Source: Actinomycetota bacterium (GTDB taxonomy: Bacteria > Actinomycetota > Thermoleophilia > Gaiellales > F1-60-MAGs149). From it: 32,317 bases of DNA. Below the pieces are notes generated by a model. It worked only from the letters and a program-made list of their open reading frames with translations. It did no database searches and had not been told where the DNA came from. The DNA is taken from positions 1 to 32,317 of the forward strand of contig VFJZ01000086.1 in NCBI GenBank assembly GCA_009885805.1, read 5' to 3'. This document shows, one piece after another, positions 1 through 7,249 of this stretch (positions are counted from its first letter, which is position 1; every line of letters starts with the position of its first letter). Position numbers and translations under genes: made by a program.

Positions 1-664
1 CGCCGTCGGTGTCGAACCCGTTCATCACCATGACGAGCTCACGGGCCGGTGGCCGCGGCTGCGGTGGATCGATGATGAAGGCGCCGTACAGGCCCTTGTG
101 GATGTGCTTCTTCAGCGGCGCCGTGTGGCAGTGGTACAGGTGCATCCCGGCAGGCCGGGCCGGGAACTCGTACGTGAACGTCGCGCCCGGGGAGACCACC
201 TCGAAGACGCCGTCCATGTTCGCGGGGTGCGTGCCGTGGAAGTGGATCGTGTGCGGATGCTGCGATGCGTTCGAGAAGTGGACGCGGAGCAGGTCGCCCT
301 CGGTCGCACGGACGACCGGGCCGGGGACGGTGCCGTTGTAGGTCCAGGCCGGGAAGAACACGCCCGGCGCGATCTCCAGCTCGCGCTCCTCGGTCACGAT
401 CGAGTACTCCCGCACGCGTCCGGGCGACGCGGGCAGCGCCGGCGGCGGGTACAGCAGCGCGTCGAGATCGTTCGGGCCACCGACCGCGGGTGCGTGCTCG
501 TGCGCCATCATCGCGTGTAGCGATGCTTGCTCATGGACCGCGGCGCCGCTGTCGTCGGTGGTGGTGCCACCGAGCGCGGGCGCCACCGTCCGGGCCAGCA
601 AACCAGCCCCGGCCACCGCTCCGACTCCGGTCAGGAGTCCGCGCCGTGTGACATGTTTAGGCAC
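1..664 (-). CDS. Tat-exported multicopper oxidase, N-terminal part (cut by window edge)
   Basis: The reading frame enters from the window edge, so only about the first 221 residues are visible. The N-terminus has a twin-arginine signal (TRRGLLTGVGAVAGAGLLA) followed by a low-complexity linker, so export in folded form is expected. The visible cupredoxin domain has the copper ligands of the multicopper oxidase family: HPHTIHFHG with downstream HPANMDG, then HLYHCH and a KKHIHKGLYG tail. Family members oxidise metals, phenols or nitrogen species; a two-domain laccase, a ferroxidase or a NirK-like enzyme all remain possible because the C-terminal cupredoxin is missing. The GTG start is the only one in frame between an upstream TAA (674-676) and the Tat motif. 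TAAGGT lies exactly six bases before it, so translation is probably leaderless. A DtxR-like palindrome covers the start (separate entry). The preceding VanW gene ends only 29 bases upstream. Confidence 0.85.
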   Translation of the reverse strand, partial: MPKHVTRRGLLTGVGAVAGAGLLARTVAPALGGTTTDDSGAAVHEQASLHAMMAHEHAPAVGGPNDLDALLYPPPALPASPGRVREYSIVTEERELEIAPGVFFPAWTYNGTVPGPVVRATEGDLLRVHFSNASQHPHTIHFHGTHPANMDGVFEVVSPGATFTYEFPARPAGMHLYHCHTAPLKKHIHKGLYGAFIIDPPQPRPPARELVMVMNGFDTDG

Positions 665-671
665 GCCTAAA
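656..671. promoter_or_regulatory. DtxR/IdeR/MntR-like palindromic operator over the oxidase start codon
   Basis: A perfect 16-base inverted repeat has arms TTTAGGC and GCCTAAA separated by two bases. The TTAGG...CCTAA arms are the hallmark of boxes bound by metal-dependent DtxR-family repressors, although the spacing differs from the 19-bp IdeR consensus. The GTG start codon of the oxidase lies inside the repeat and the predicted -10 hexamer abuts it. A bound repressor would therefore block the transcription start. Metal regulation of the oxidase is inferred; no DtxR-family gene is in this window. Confidence 0.6.
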
Positions 672-676
672 CCTTA
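671..676 (-). promoter_or_regulatory. -10 hexamer (TAAGGT), leaderless start of the oxidase
   Basis: TAAGGT fits TAnnnT and is separated by exactly six bases from the GTG start. The same geometry recurs at several other starts in the window. No good -35 is visible. Confidence 0.55.
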
Positions 677-693
677 GCAGAAGGTGCCCGCGG

Positions 694-2514
694 CTACCCG
701 GACGTGGTCGCGGCGCCGTCCGTGACCGTCGTCTCGTTGGTGGTCGTGCCGGTGCCGGTGCTCGTCGTCGTCGGCGGCTCCTCCTCCTCGGGCGGCCCTT
801 CCTCGACGATCCGGTCCTGCGGCTCGTAGGTCGCCTCGAAGCGCTCGTCGCGGGCGAGGACATCACCGCGGAACACCTTGCGCCAGTAGACGATCGCGAA
901 CCCGTCCGGCCCCGCCTTCTGCAGGACCTTCTCCTCGCCGGGCGCGAGTTCGTCGCTCTCGACCCGGCGCTCGCCCGGCGGCTTGATGTCCGTCGGCGCC
1001 TCCTCGCCGTACTCGACGCGACGATCGAGCGAGCGGGAGAACATCCGCACGGTGATCTGACTTGAACCGGCCTCGACGAGCAGCACGAGCGGGGCGTCGA
1101 AGTCGTTCGTGAACACGAGCTCCGGACCACCCCACGACACCGTCGCCTCGCGGCCGCGCGGATAGCGCGAGATCCAGAACTGGTGCGGTGTGTGCGCGTC
1201 GAGGCGCAGCCCGGCCATGAACGCGGCATTGAAGAGGGTCGTCGCGACCTGCGAGACGCCGCCACCGACCGCGTCCTTCAGCTCGCCATCGGCGATCTGC
1301 GGTGCCAGGACATAGCCGGCCTCGACGGTCCGCGGTCCGAGCGCGGCGTTGAGGGAGAACGTCTCGAACGGCTGCAGGATCCTGCCGTCCAGCACCTCGG
1401 CCGCGCGCTCGATGTTCGTCACGCGCGGTTCGCCGGGCGCGTACGGCGTCGTGAACGAGCCGACGAGGTCGGTGGCTCGCAGCGCCTTCGCATCGGCGGT
1501 GCTGAACGCGGGCGCGTCGTCGATGATCGCCACTGGCACACGGCGCAGTGCCGGCTCGCGCGCGAGCGTCGTCCGCAGGGCGTCGGCGTCGATGCTTCGG
1601 CCGACCCGCGACTCGGTGATGGCGATCGCGCCGTCGGGCCCGACCGCGAAGCGGGCATTTCGCGCCTCGCTCTCCGCCGCCCCGAACAGCCGGCGGAGCT
1701 CGTCCCGGATCGGCGGGCGGGTCAGGCGCAGCTGCACCGCCCCGCCTGCGGTCTCGAAGTCGAGCGCCGCAGCGAGCGCGGCGCGGCGGATACGGTAGGA
1801 CCGCCCGGCGAGAATGAGGTCGTGCGGCGTCTCGAGCAGCGTGTCGGCGGCGGCGATCGCGGCGCGGGCGGACGCGTCGTCCGCGGCCGGGCGGACGCGT
1901 TTCAGCGGCAGCTCGATCGTCCCGTTCAGACTCAGGAGATCGCGGATGGCGGCACCGAGCGCCTGCCGGTCGATCTGGACGCCACCGCGACCCCGCACCA
2001 GCCGCAGCTCGCCCGACGCCGTCACGTGGACGCCGGCCGGCACCGGTCGGATCTCGAACCGCCGCCGCGCCGTGCGCAGGGCAATCGGGAGTGCCGCCCG
2101 ATCGAAGCGGAAGAGCAGCGGCAGCGAGCGCCGCTCGCCGATGCCGAGGCGGAGCCTGATGCGATCCACGAGCGTCAGGTCGCGCGCCCGCCGCAACGCG
2201 TCTGCGGTATCGGGGGCGAGCTTGATGCGTCGAAGCGACAGTCGTGTTCGGCCGGTTCCCGACGTCAGGACCAGGCCGCGGCTGATCGCGTCGCGTCCGA
2301 CACGGGCGAGCGCAGCCGCCGCCTCGGCCTCTCCCACGCCGCCAACCTCGACGCCGGCGACCGTGACGTCGGGCGGCAGGCGATCGTCGTAGGGCCGGCC
2401 CAACGCGGCCGCTGCGGCCGCCAGGAACGCGACCACGGCCACGGCCACGCCGAGCAGTCGCCAACGGCGCGACCGCGGCCGGTTCCGTCGCCTCGCATCA
2501 GCACCCGTCGCCAC
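694..2514 (-). CDS. VanW-domain protein with peptidoglycan-binding-like repeats
   Basis: This 606-residue protein begins with a short arginine-rich tail and one membrane segment (about residues 19-39), so it is probably membrane-anchored with its bulk outside. Residues about 45-340 look like tandem PG_binding_4-type repeats (for example PPDVTVAGVEVGGVGEAEA). The VanW domain follows at about 350-490, with the conserved GGGVSQVATTLFNAAFMAGL stretch and a SYP-like ISRYPRGREATVSWG segment. The C-terminus is a Pro/Glu/Thr-rich low-complexity tail. VanW proteins are common in Gram-positive cell envelopes, and their biochemical role is not settled. The GTG start is chosen because TACCAT sits six bases upstream, as at other leaderless starts here, and because it precedes the membrane segment sensibly. 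No link to vancomycin resistance is implied. Confidence 0.9.
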   Translation of the reverse strand: MATGADARRRNRPRSRRWRLLGVAVAVVAFLAAAAAALGRPYDDRLPPDVTVAGVEVGGVGEAEAAAALARVGRDAISRGLVLTSGTGRTRLSLRRIKLAPDTADALRRARDLTLVDRIRLRLGIGERRSLPLLFRFDRAALPIALRTARRRFEIRPVPAGVHVTASGELRLVRGRGGVQIDRQALGAAIRDLLSLNGTIELPLKRVRPAADDASARAAIAAADTLLETPHDLILAGRSYRIRRAALAAALDFETAGGAVQLRLTRPPIRDELRRLFGAAESEARNARFAVGPDGAIAITESRVGRSIDADALRTTLAREPALRRVPVAIIDDAPAFSTADAKALRATDLVGSFTTPYAPGEPRVTNIERAAEVLDGRILQPFETFSLNAALGPRTVEAGYVLAPQIADGELKDAVGGGVSQVATTLFNAAFMAGLRLDAHTPHQFWISRYPRGREATVSWGGPELVFTNDFDAPLVLLVEAGSSQITVRMFSRSLDRRVEYGEEAPTDIKPPGERRVESDELAPGEEKVLQKAGPDGFAIVYWRKVFRGDVLARDERFEATYEPQDRIVEEGPPEEEEPPTTTSTGTGTTTNETTVTDGAATTSG

Positions 2515-2520
2515 GGCGGC

Positions 2521-2526
2521 ATGGTA
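2521..2526 (-). promoter_or_regulatory. -10 hexamer (TACCAT) of the VanW gene
   Basis: TACCAT is followed by GCCGCC and then the GTG start, giving the TAnnnT-N6-start layout of a leaderless promoter. It lies in the 29-bp gap behind the PilZ gene, so the VanW gene could be transcribed separately from its upstream neighbour. Confidence 0.45.
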
Positions 2527-2543
2527 CGCAGCGCCGGGACGCG

Positions 2544-2912
2544 TCAGGCAGTCAGCGGCGGCGGCGCCGGCTCGCGCGAGGCGCGACGCGCGATCTCGTC
2601 CTGCAGGCGGCGCTGATCGGCCGCGGATCCACCGACGAACTCGGCCGCCACCTCGTGCGAGGTGTTCGACAGTGTCCGCGTGCGAATGACGCGCGCGTCG
2701 AACATCAGGGGCGGCTCTGCCGGATCGAGTTGGAGCCCGACGCGGAGCGGCGTCGACGGCTCCATGTAGCGATCGAGCAGGAGGAGGATGCCGCCGGCCG
2801 AGAAGTTCAGGGTGAGGCCATCGGCGGGACCTTCAGCGACCTGCTCGACGCTTGCGACGAGGTTGTCGTCGACGCGCACGAACCGACGCCGCTCGGAGCC
2901 GCGGCGACTCAT
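2544..2912 (-). CDS. Single-domain PilZ protein (c-di-GMP receptor)
   Basis: The protein is 122 residues from the ATG. The two PilZ ligand motifs are visible: an arginine cluster near the N-terminus (RRGSERRRFVRV, giving RxxxR) and NFSAGG (the [D/N]xSxxG motif), followed by beta-rich sequence and a short helical tail (AADQRRLQDEIARRAS). PilZ domains bind cyclic di-GMP and commonly tune motility, which fits the flagellar genes upstream on the same strand. A longer frame from a TTG at 2960 exists, but its start lies inside a hairpin downstream of the sigma-factor gene. The ATG at 2912 has an AGGAG eight bases ahead and places the RxxxR motif at the expected position, so the shorter form is preferred. 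It lacks a YcgR-N-like partner domain. Confidence 0.85.
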   Translation of the reverse strand: MSRRGSERRRFVRVDDNLVASVEQVAEGPADGLTLNFSAGGILLLLDRYMEPSTPLRVGLQLDPAEPPLMFDARVIRTRTLSNTSHEVAAEFVGGSAADQRRLQDEIARRASREPAPPPLTA

Positions 2913-2915
2913 GCC

Positions 2916-2939
2916 GTGCGCTCCTGCGGAGCATCGCAC
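2916..2939 (-). promoter_or_regulatory. Hairpin enclosing the PilZ Shine-Dalgarno
   Basis: In the mRNA, GTGCG pairs with CGCAC and CTCC pairs with GGAG around a three-base loop, with a three-base bulge. The AGGAG that would serve the PilZ ATG lies in the stem. This could limit ribosome access. The pairing is read from the sequence; the regulatory role is a guess. Confidence 0.35.
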
Positions 2940-2952
2940 GGCCTTCGCCACC

Positions 2953-2991
2953 GCACGCAAGGGTCTCCGCTTCGCTCCGACCGTTGCGTGC
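2953..2991 (-). terminator. Hairpin after the sigma-factor gene
   Basis: GCACGCAA and TTGCGTGC form a perfect 8-bp outer stem, with GGTC/GACC pairing further in. It begins seven bases after the sigma-factor stop codon on the minus strand. There is no T-run after it, so termination, if any, would be of the U-less high-GC kind. Confidence 0.4.
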
Positions 2992-2997
2992 TCACCG

Positions 2998-3969
2998 TCA
3001 GTCCTCGCGCCGCAGGTAGTCGCGCAGGCCGGGCTTCATGACCTCGATCTCCCGCAGCGCACGTCCCTCGACCTGCCGGACGCGCTCGCGGGTGACGCCG
3101 AGCCGTGCTCCGACCTCTTCGAGCGTGCAGGGCTTGGAGCCGTCAAGCCCGTAGCGGAGCTCGAGGACATCGCGCATCCGCCCCTGCAGGGCATCCAACG
3201 CCCCACGCAGCTCCTCGAGCTTCATCTGCTCGGCGACGACGATCTCCGGGCGATCCGCGTTGCGGTCCTCGACGAGGTCGGAGAACTGCGAGTCCCCCTC
3301 GCCGACCGGCGTCTCCAGGGAGACCGGATCGTCGAGCAGCTGCCGGAGCGCGATGACGCGGGCGACGGGCAGGCCGATCACCGCTGCGACCTCATCGGCC
3401 GACGGGTCGCGGCCAAGCGTCTGCACGAGCTGGCGATCGATGCGATGCAACTTCTTCAGCACGTCGACGACGTGGACGGGCAGCCGAATCGTGCGGCCCT
3501 GGTCGGCGATCGCTCGGGAGATCGCCTGGCGGATCCACCAGGTCGCGTACGTCGAGAGCTTGAAGCCCTTCCGGTGGTCGAACTTCTCGACGGCCCGAAT
3601 CAGGCCGAGGTTGCCCTCCTGGATCAGGTCGAGCAGCGGCACGCCAGATGACGAGTACGCCTTCGCGATCGAGATCACGAGCCGCAGGTTGCACTCGATC
3701 AGACGCGCCTTCGCGCGCATGTCGCCAGCGTCCTTGCGCCGCGCGAGCAACGACTCTTCCTGGGCCGTGAGGAGACGCCCGTTGCCGATCTGCCGCACGT
3801 AGGTGCGGAGCAGGTCGACCTCCTCGGACGCAGGTACCGCATCGGACTCGTCCGCTTCGACGGCGGCTGGATCGTCCAGCTCGGGCTCGGCGACGACGAG
3901 GGCGAGGCGCGGGCGGGCCCCGGCCTCCTCGTCGTCGGTCTGCGGCTGAATCGGCTCTACGGCGCTCAT
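2998..3969 (-). CDS. RNA polymerase sigma-70 family factor (group 1/2, RpoD-like)
   Basis: This 323-residue factor has an acidic, poorly conserved N-terminus (about 1-50), then region 1.2 ([13 protein letters not shown]), region 2 with the core-binding and -10-reading segment ([49 protein letters not shown]), region 3, and region 4 with a clear helix-turn-helix ([20 protein letters not shown]). Region 2.4 is of the primary-sigma type, so it should read TAnnnT-like -10 boxes. It is not a FliA-type factor. It is shorter than typical RpoD and lacks a long region 1.1, so it could be the housekeeping factor or a group 2 paralogue. Two promoter candidates stand in front of it, one sigma-70-like and one sigma-28-like. 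It lies between the flhF tail genes and PilZ. Confidence 0.93.
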   Translation of the reverse strand: MSAVEPIQPQTDDEEAGARPRLALVVAEPELDDPAAVEADESDAVPASEEVDLLRTYVRQIGNGRLLTAQEESLLARRKDAGDMRAKARLIECNLRLVISIAKAYSSSGVPLLDLIQEGNLGLIRAVEKFDHRKGFKLSTYATWWIRQAISRAIADQGRTIRLPVHVVDVLKKLHRIDRQLVQTLGRDPSADEVAAVIGLPVARVIALRQLLDDPVSLETPVGEGDSQFSDLVEDRNADRPEIVVAEQMKLEELRGALDALQGRMRDVLELRYGLDGSKPCTLEEVGARLGVTRERVRQVEGRALREIEVMKPGLRDYLRRED

Positions 3970-3979
3970 CGTGGTACCC

Positions 3980-4006
3980 GCATCGGCCGATATCGCAAAA
4001 CCTTGA
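3980..4006 (-). promoter_or_regulatory. Sigma-28 (flagellar)-like promoter before the sigma-factor gene
   Basis: TCAAGGTT, 11 bases, then GCCGATGC matches the flagellar sigma pattern TAAAGTTT-N11-GCCGATAA. The -10 ends only ten bases before the ATG, so a transcript from it would have almost no leader. A second TCAAGG copy occurs about 14 bases further upstream. Confidence 0.55.
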
Positions 4007-4081
4007 GCGTTTGCCCTTGACTTTCTTCGCGTCCTGAGTAGCGCATGTCGTAACGATTCGGCGGGAATCTACTCAATTCTA

Positions 4082-4109
4082 TGTATATCGTACGGAGTGA
4101 AGGGCTCAA
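4082..4109 (-). promoter_or_regulatory. Sigma-70-type promoter before the sigma-factor gene
   Basis: TTGAGC (4104-4109) and TATACA (4082-4087) are 16 bases apart on the minus strand, in an unusually AT-rich patch. The -35 overlaps the stop codon of the preceding gene. Transcription from here would give a leader of about 105 bases running through the sigma-28-like site. Confidence 0.5.
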
Positions 4110-4711
4110 ATCTCCACCGTCACCAGTGCTTCGCTGGCTCGGACGCGACCGACGGCGAGGGTCGCGCGTCGCGGCTTGCGTCCCGAGGCGGTCCGGATCA
4201 CGAGGGTGTCGCCGTCCATGGCGACCGATGCGATCGCGCCGCCGGGCACGCGCTCGAAGATGCCGACCAGTTGCAGGTCGGCGGGCATGCGGAGCCGACT
4301 CGCCCTGAACAGGGCCAGCAGGTGGTCGCGCAGCGCATCGGCCGGAATCACAGCGGGTGGTGTCGCTTCCCGGCGCAGGAGCTGGAGCGATTCCGGCCGT
4401 GCCTTACGTGGCTTGCTTGGCTCGAGCCGCACGGGCGGCGACTGCACCGTCGGGCGCGGGATGCGGACAGTCGGTGCCCGCTCCGCGAACAGCGTCGTCG
4501 CGAGATCGACGCCGACGACGTCGACACTGGCCCAGATGTCGGGCTCCTCGATCACGATCGCGTCGCCGTCGTCGTCCAGGTCGACGACGTCGACCATGGT
4601 GATCGGCAGTCCGTCGACGATCGCGACGGGCGGCGGCTCGACGAGGGCGGTCCCGACCCCGATCGTCAGCGTCACGGACTCGACGGTGACGTCCGGCGTC
4701 CGGCGGATCAT
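4106..4711 (-). CDS. Uncharacterised protein, last gene of the flhF tail
   Basis: The 201-residue product is not recognised. It has no signal peptide or membrane segment. The N-terminal half is acidic and rich in Val/Asp (VDVVDLDDDGDAIVIEEPD), the middle (about 78-112) is a Pro/Arg-rich linker, and the C-terminal part (about 120-201) looks like a small alpha/beta domain ending in beta strands. The ATG overlaps the stop of the preceding gene by four bases (ATGA), so translation is probably coupled and the gene belongs to the flhB-flhA-flhF transcript. A flagellar or surface role is possible by context only. Confidence 0.75.
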   Translation of the reverse strand: MIRRTPDVTVESVTLTIGVGTALVEPPPVAIVDGLPITMVDVVDLDDDGDAIVIEEPDIWASVDVVGVDLATTLFAERAPTVRIPRPTVQSPPVRLEPSKPRKARPESLQLLRREATPPAVIPADALRDHLLALFRASRLRMPADLQLVGIFERVPGGAIASVAMDGDTLVIRTASGRKPRRATLAVGRVRASEALVTVEI

Positions 4712-5244
4712 GCGGCGGCCGAGACGTCGCCGGCGGCGATCAGTGCCAGCCCGGCTCGCACGCGCTCCATCGGCTCGAACAGGTCCATCGTCTCCGCGGC
4801 TCCGTGCAGGGCGCGTCCGATCTCGGGGTACAGGTGCGGCTGGGCGGCGGTCACGAGCCGCAGCGGCGCCTCGTCGGCGCGAAGCTGGAGCAGAAACCCC
4901 GGCGCCGCACCGGCGAATGGCTCGACGACGCCAGGCGCCCCGATCGGATCGACGCCGGACTCCTCGAGGTGCGCAAGTGGGAAGCGCGCGTCGCCGACGA
5001 GCGAGGGTTCGGAGACGAGGACGACGGGAACGTCGTGCTCGACGCCCACCACGAGGCGCTGCGTGATGACGACCGTGCGCAGATAGCGATCGAGCGCATT
5101 GCCGTAGAGGGCGCGCTGGAGCTTGGTCGGCCGCACCGGCAGGGTGTGCCTGAACTCGACTGGCAACCCGTACTCGTCCGCGACGAGCACACCGCCCAGG
5201 TAGCCGAAGGGATCGCCACCGGTCACCGCCAGGTAGCCGATCAC
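4708..5244 (-). CDS. Conserved uncharacterised protein with PVEFRHTLPVRPTKLQ signature
   Basis: This 178-residue soluble protein starts with a compact beta-rich segment (MIGYLAVTGGDPFGYLGGVLVADEYGL...) followed by PVEFRHTLPVRPTKLQRALYG. That motif gives the impression of a widespread uncharacterised family, but I cannot name it. No catalytic motif, signal peptide or membrane segment is evident. The gene overlaps both neighbours by four bases (ATGA junctions), placing it firmly in the operon behind flhF. It may form a functional unit with the adjacent 96- and 201-residue proteins. The function is unknown. Confidence 0.75.
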   Translation of the reverse strand: MIGYLAVTGGDPFGYLGGVLVADEYGLPVEFRHTLPVRPTKLQRALYGNALDRYLRTVVITQRLVVGVEHDVPVVLVSEPSLVGDARFPLAHLEESGVDPIGAPGVVEPFAGAAPGFLLQLRADEAPLRLVTAAQPHLYPEIGRALHGAAETMDLFEPMERVRAGLALIAAGDVSAAA

Positions 5245-5531
5245 GCGGTCACGTCCAGCAGGTGTCCGTCATCGTCGTCGGTAGGCTCGTCGTCGTAGTG
5301 CTCGTCCGGGCGGTCGCCGGGCTGGCGCCCTTCCCGCTGACGCGGTCCCATGCCCTCGACCCGCTCGGCCCGCTGCACCTGTTCGGCGCGGCGCTCCGCG
5401 AGGCGCTGCAGTTCAGCTGCCACCTGGTCGTTGCCGGCCCGCTCGGCGCCGGCCTGGGCCGAGCGGGCGCGGGCGAGCAGATCGCCCTGCGAGACGAGGT
5501 TGGGGATGCCGATCGGGGGGACGTTGGACAT
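5241..5531 (-). CDS. Small coiled-coil protein behind flhF
   Basis: The 96-residue product has a short N-terminal segment (MSNVPPIGIPNLVSQGDLL), an Ala/Glu/Arg-rich helix likely to form a coiled coil (about 20-60), and a highly acidic, disordered C-terminus (DEHYDDEPTDDDDGHLLDVTA). It resembles no family I can name. Its stop overlaps the next ATG by four bases, and it starts 13 bases after the previous gene, so it is co-transcribed with flhBAF. The composition would suit an adaptor or small partner protein, but this is inference. Confidence 0.7.
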   Translation of the reverse strand: MSNVPPIGIPNLVSQGDLLARARSAQAGAERAGNDQVAAELQRLAERRAEQVQRAERVEGMGPRQREGRQPGDRPDEHYDDEPTDDDDGHLLDVTA

Positions 5532-5544
5532 TCCTCAGTCCCGC

Positions 5545-5913
5545 TCACTTGCGGCCCGGCGGTAGCGCCGGGGCGCGCAGCGCCTCTTCAAGCGACGGCG
5601 GCAACGGCATGCCGGTTGCCTGCAGTTGCAGCGCGACCTTGCGCTTCGCCTCGACGAGCCGCTGGTCGTACTCGGCGCGCTGCTCCACAACGTTCGCCTT
5701 GATGCCCTCACGGACGAGGAACAGCGCCAGGAACCAGGCGCAGGGAAGGACGAGCAGGGAGCCGAGCAGGCCGTGCATGATCGAGTCGGAGATCGCGCCG
5801 CCGGCCCGGTACGTCGCCACGAAGCCGACGGCGAAGCCGAGCAGCGCGCCGACCGCCTTGATCGGCGAGACGATCGCGGCAATCGCCGTCGGCGTGTCGA
5901 TTGTGTCGGCCAT
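5545..5913 (-). CDS. Small two-helix membrane protein behind flhF
   Basis: This 122-residue protein has two predicted membrane segments (about 20-40 with VGALLGFAVGFVATY, and 48-68 with GLLGSLLVLPCAWFLALFLV). A charged amphipathic cytoplasmic helix follows (VEQRAEYDQRLVEAKRKVALQLQ), then a Pro-rich end. It starts seven bases after the flhF stop. In many flagellates this position is taken by flhG/fleN, a MinD-type ATPase. Here there is no ATPase, and this membrane protein begins a run of four uncharacterised genes. A role in flagellar placement or in the export apparatus is conceivable but unproven. Confidence 0.75.
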   Translation of the reverse strand: MADTIDTPTAIAAIVSPIKAVGALLGFAVGFVATYRAGGAISDSIMHGLLGSLLVLPCAWFLALFLVREGIKANVVEQRAEYDQRLVEAKRKVALQLQATGMPLPPSLEEALRAPALPPGRK

Positions 5914-5920
5914 CCCTCAC

Positions 5921-7249
5921 CTACTTCGGCAGAATCCGCTCCGCGATCGATACCCCGTCGGCAACGCGCAGGTCGCCGGGGACGCGCGGGCCACTCGCGA
6001 GGTACGAGAGCGGCAGGTCGTAGACCGTCGCCAGGCCGTACAGCGGGCCGGCGAACCGGGCCTCGTCCGTCTTCGACACGAGTAGGCGATTGGCGCCGAC
6101 ACGCGCGAGCCGCGACAGCGTCGCCGCGATCTCGCGGTCGGCCGTGCCGAGCGGGACGACGGCATGGGTCTCGTGCGGTGTCGCCGCGTCGAGCAGCGTG
6201 CGGAGCATCGCCGCGCCGGGCTCGTCGCCGATCGCGATGCCTGGCGTGTCGATCAGCACCGCGTCCCGTGCGTGGAGGCGCTCGACGGCGCGGTGCATCT
6301 CGGTCGCGGTCGTCACGCGGAGGACGTCGGCACCGGCCATGTACGCAAGCGCGCGGTCGGCCTCCGATCCAGCGGCGGCGCCGAGGCGAGGCAGGACCGG
6401 GTGCGCCGCGTCGTCCCGCCGGCTCGCAACGACGATGCCAACCGTGAGGCCGGAGTCGGTCAGGCCGACGGCGAGGTTGGCGATGGCGGTCGTCTTGCCG
6501 GCGCCGGAGCCGCCGACGACGGCGATCCGTCGGGCACTGCCGTCAGGCTCGTAACCCTGCTCGACCCTGATGCGATCGGCGATGCGGGCGCGCACGAGGT
6601 CACGCAGCCGTCCGCCGCCGAACGGCTCGACATGGTGCTGGACTGCGCGGACGAGCGACTCGGCGGCGTCCAGGGCGATACCCGAGCGCTCGAGTTCGAG
6701 GACGAGATCCTCCGCCTCGTCGTCCAGCGGCGCTCGCTCGAGCGGCTGCGGCGCGATGCGGACGCGGCCCCGCGGCGTCCGGGTCGCCGTGATGCGCGCC
6801 GGCTCGAAACGGCGCTGATCGTTGGTATACGCGGCGTCGGCGGCCGCGCGCGAACTGGCCGGCGTGACGGGCTCGTCCGCCGCCTCCTCGCGCTCGACCT
6901 GGGCGCGGAGCGCATCCGAGAACGTGGCGCGCAGCAGCGCGTCCCGGCTCTCGCTGTCGTGGGCGTCGACGGTGGCGCGCGACGGCGCCGCGGTCGTCGG
7001 CGTCGTGTTCCGGGTCGGGGCCGGAGCGGGAGTGGGTCGCGCTGGTGAAGCCGGTGCCGGCGCGAAATCGGCTGCGCCCATGCTGCCGTCACCCGCCAGC
7101 ACCTCGACGCCGGTGCGGGCGAAGAACCCTCCGACACCGCCCGAGCGGATCGGACGCTGCTTGAGGATGACGGCGTCGGGGCCGAGCTCCTCGCGGATGC
7201 GCGGGACGATCTCGGTCAGGCTCTTGCCCGCATACGTCTTCATCTTCAT
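5921..7249 (-). CDS. flhF: Flagellar biosynthesis GTPase FlhF
   Basis: FlhF is an SRP-type GTPase that sets flagellum position and number. The 442-residue form begins MKMKTYAGKSLTEIVPRIRE, the typical FlhF B-domain start. A poorly conserved Pro/Ala-rich linker (about 60-170), the N domain and the G domain follow, with P-loop GGSGAGKTT (246-254), DTPG (334-337), SKTDE as the guanine-specificity motif (392-396) and the C-terminal SGPRVPGDL region. A longer open frame upstream is excluded because it would run inside flhA in another frame. The ATG overlaps the flhA stop by four bases. The gene is third in flhB-flhA-flhF. No flhG follows. Confidence 0.95.
   Translation of the reverse strand: MKMKTYAGKSLTEIVPRIREELGPDAVILKQRPIRSGGVGGFFARTGVEVLAGDGSMGAADFAPAPASPARPTPAPAPTRNTTPTTAAPSRATVDAHDSESRDALLRATFSDALRAQVEREEAADEPVTPASSRAAADAAYTNDQRRFEPARITATRTPRGRVRIAPQPLERAPLDDEAEDLVLELERSGIALDAAESLVRAVQHHVEPFGGGRLRDLVRARIADRIRVEQGYEPDGSARRIAVVGGSGAGKTTAIANLAVGLTDSGLTVGIVVASRRDDAAHPVLPRLGAAAGSEADRALAYMAGADVLRVTTATEMHRAVERLHARDAVLIDTPGIAIGDEPGAAMLRTLLDAATPHETHAVVPLGTADREIAATLSRLARVGANRLLVSKTDEARFAGPLYGLATVYDLPLSYLASGPRVPGDLRVADGVSIAERILPK

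Noticed and set aside
863-2616. Long open frames on both strands overlapping the VanW gene (up to about 530 codons)
   Set aside because: Their products are Arg/Ala/Gly-rich without domains, as expected from the other frames of a GC-rich gene; the VanW frame has recognisable domains.
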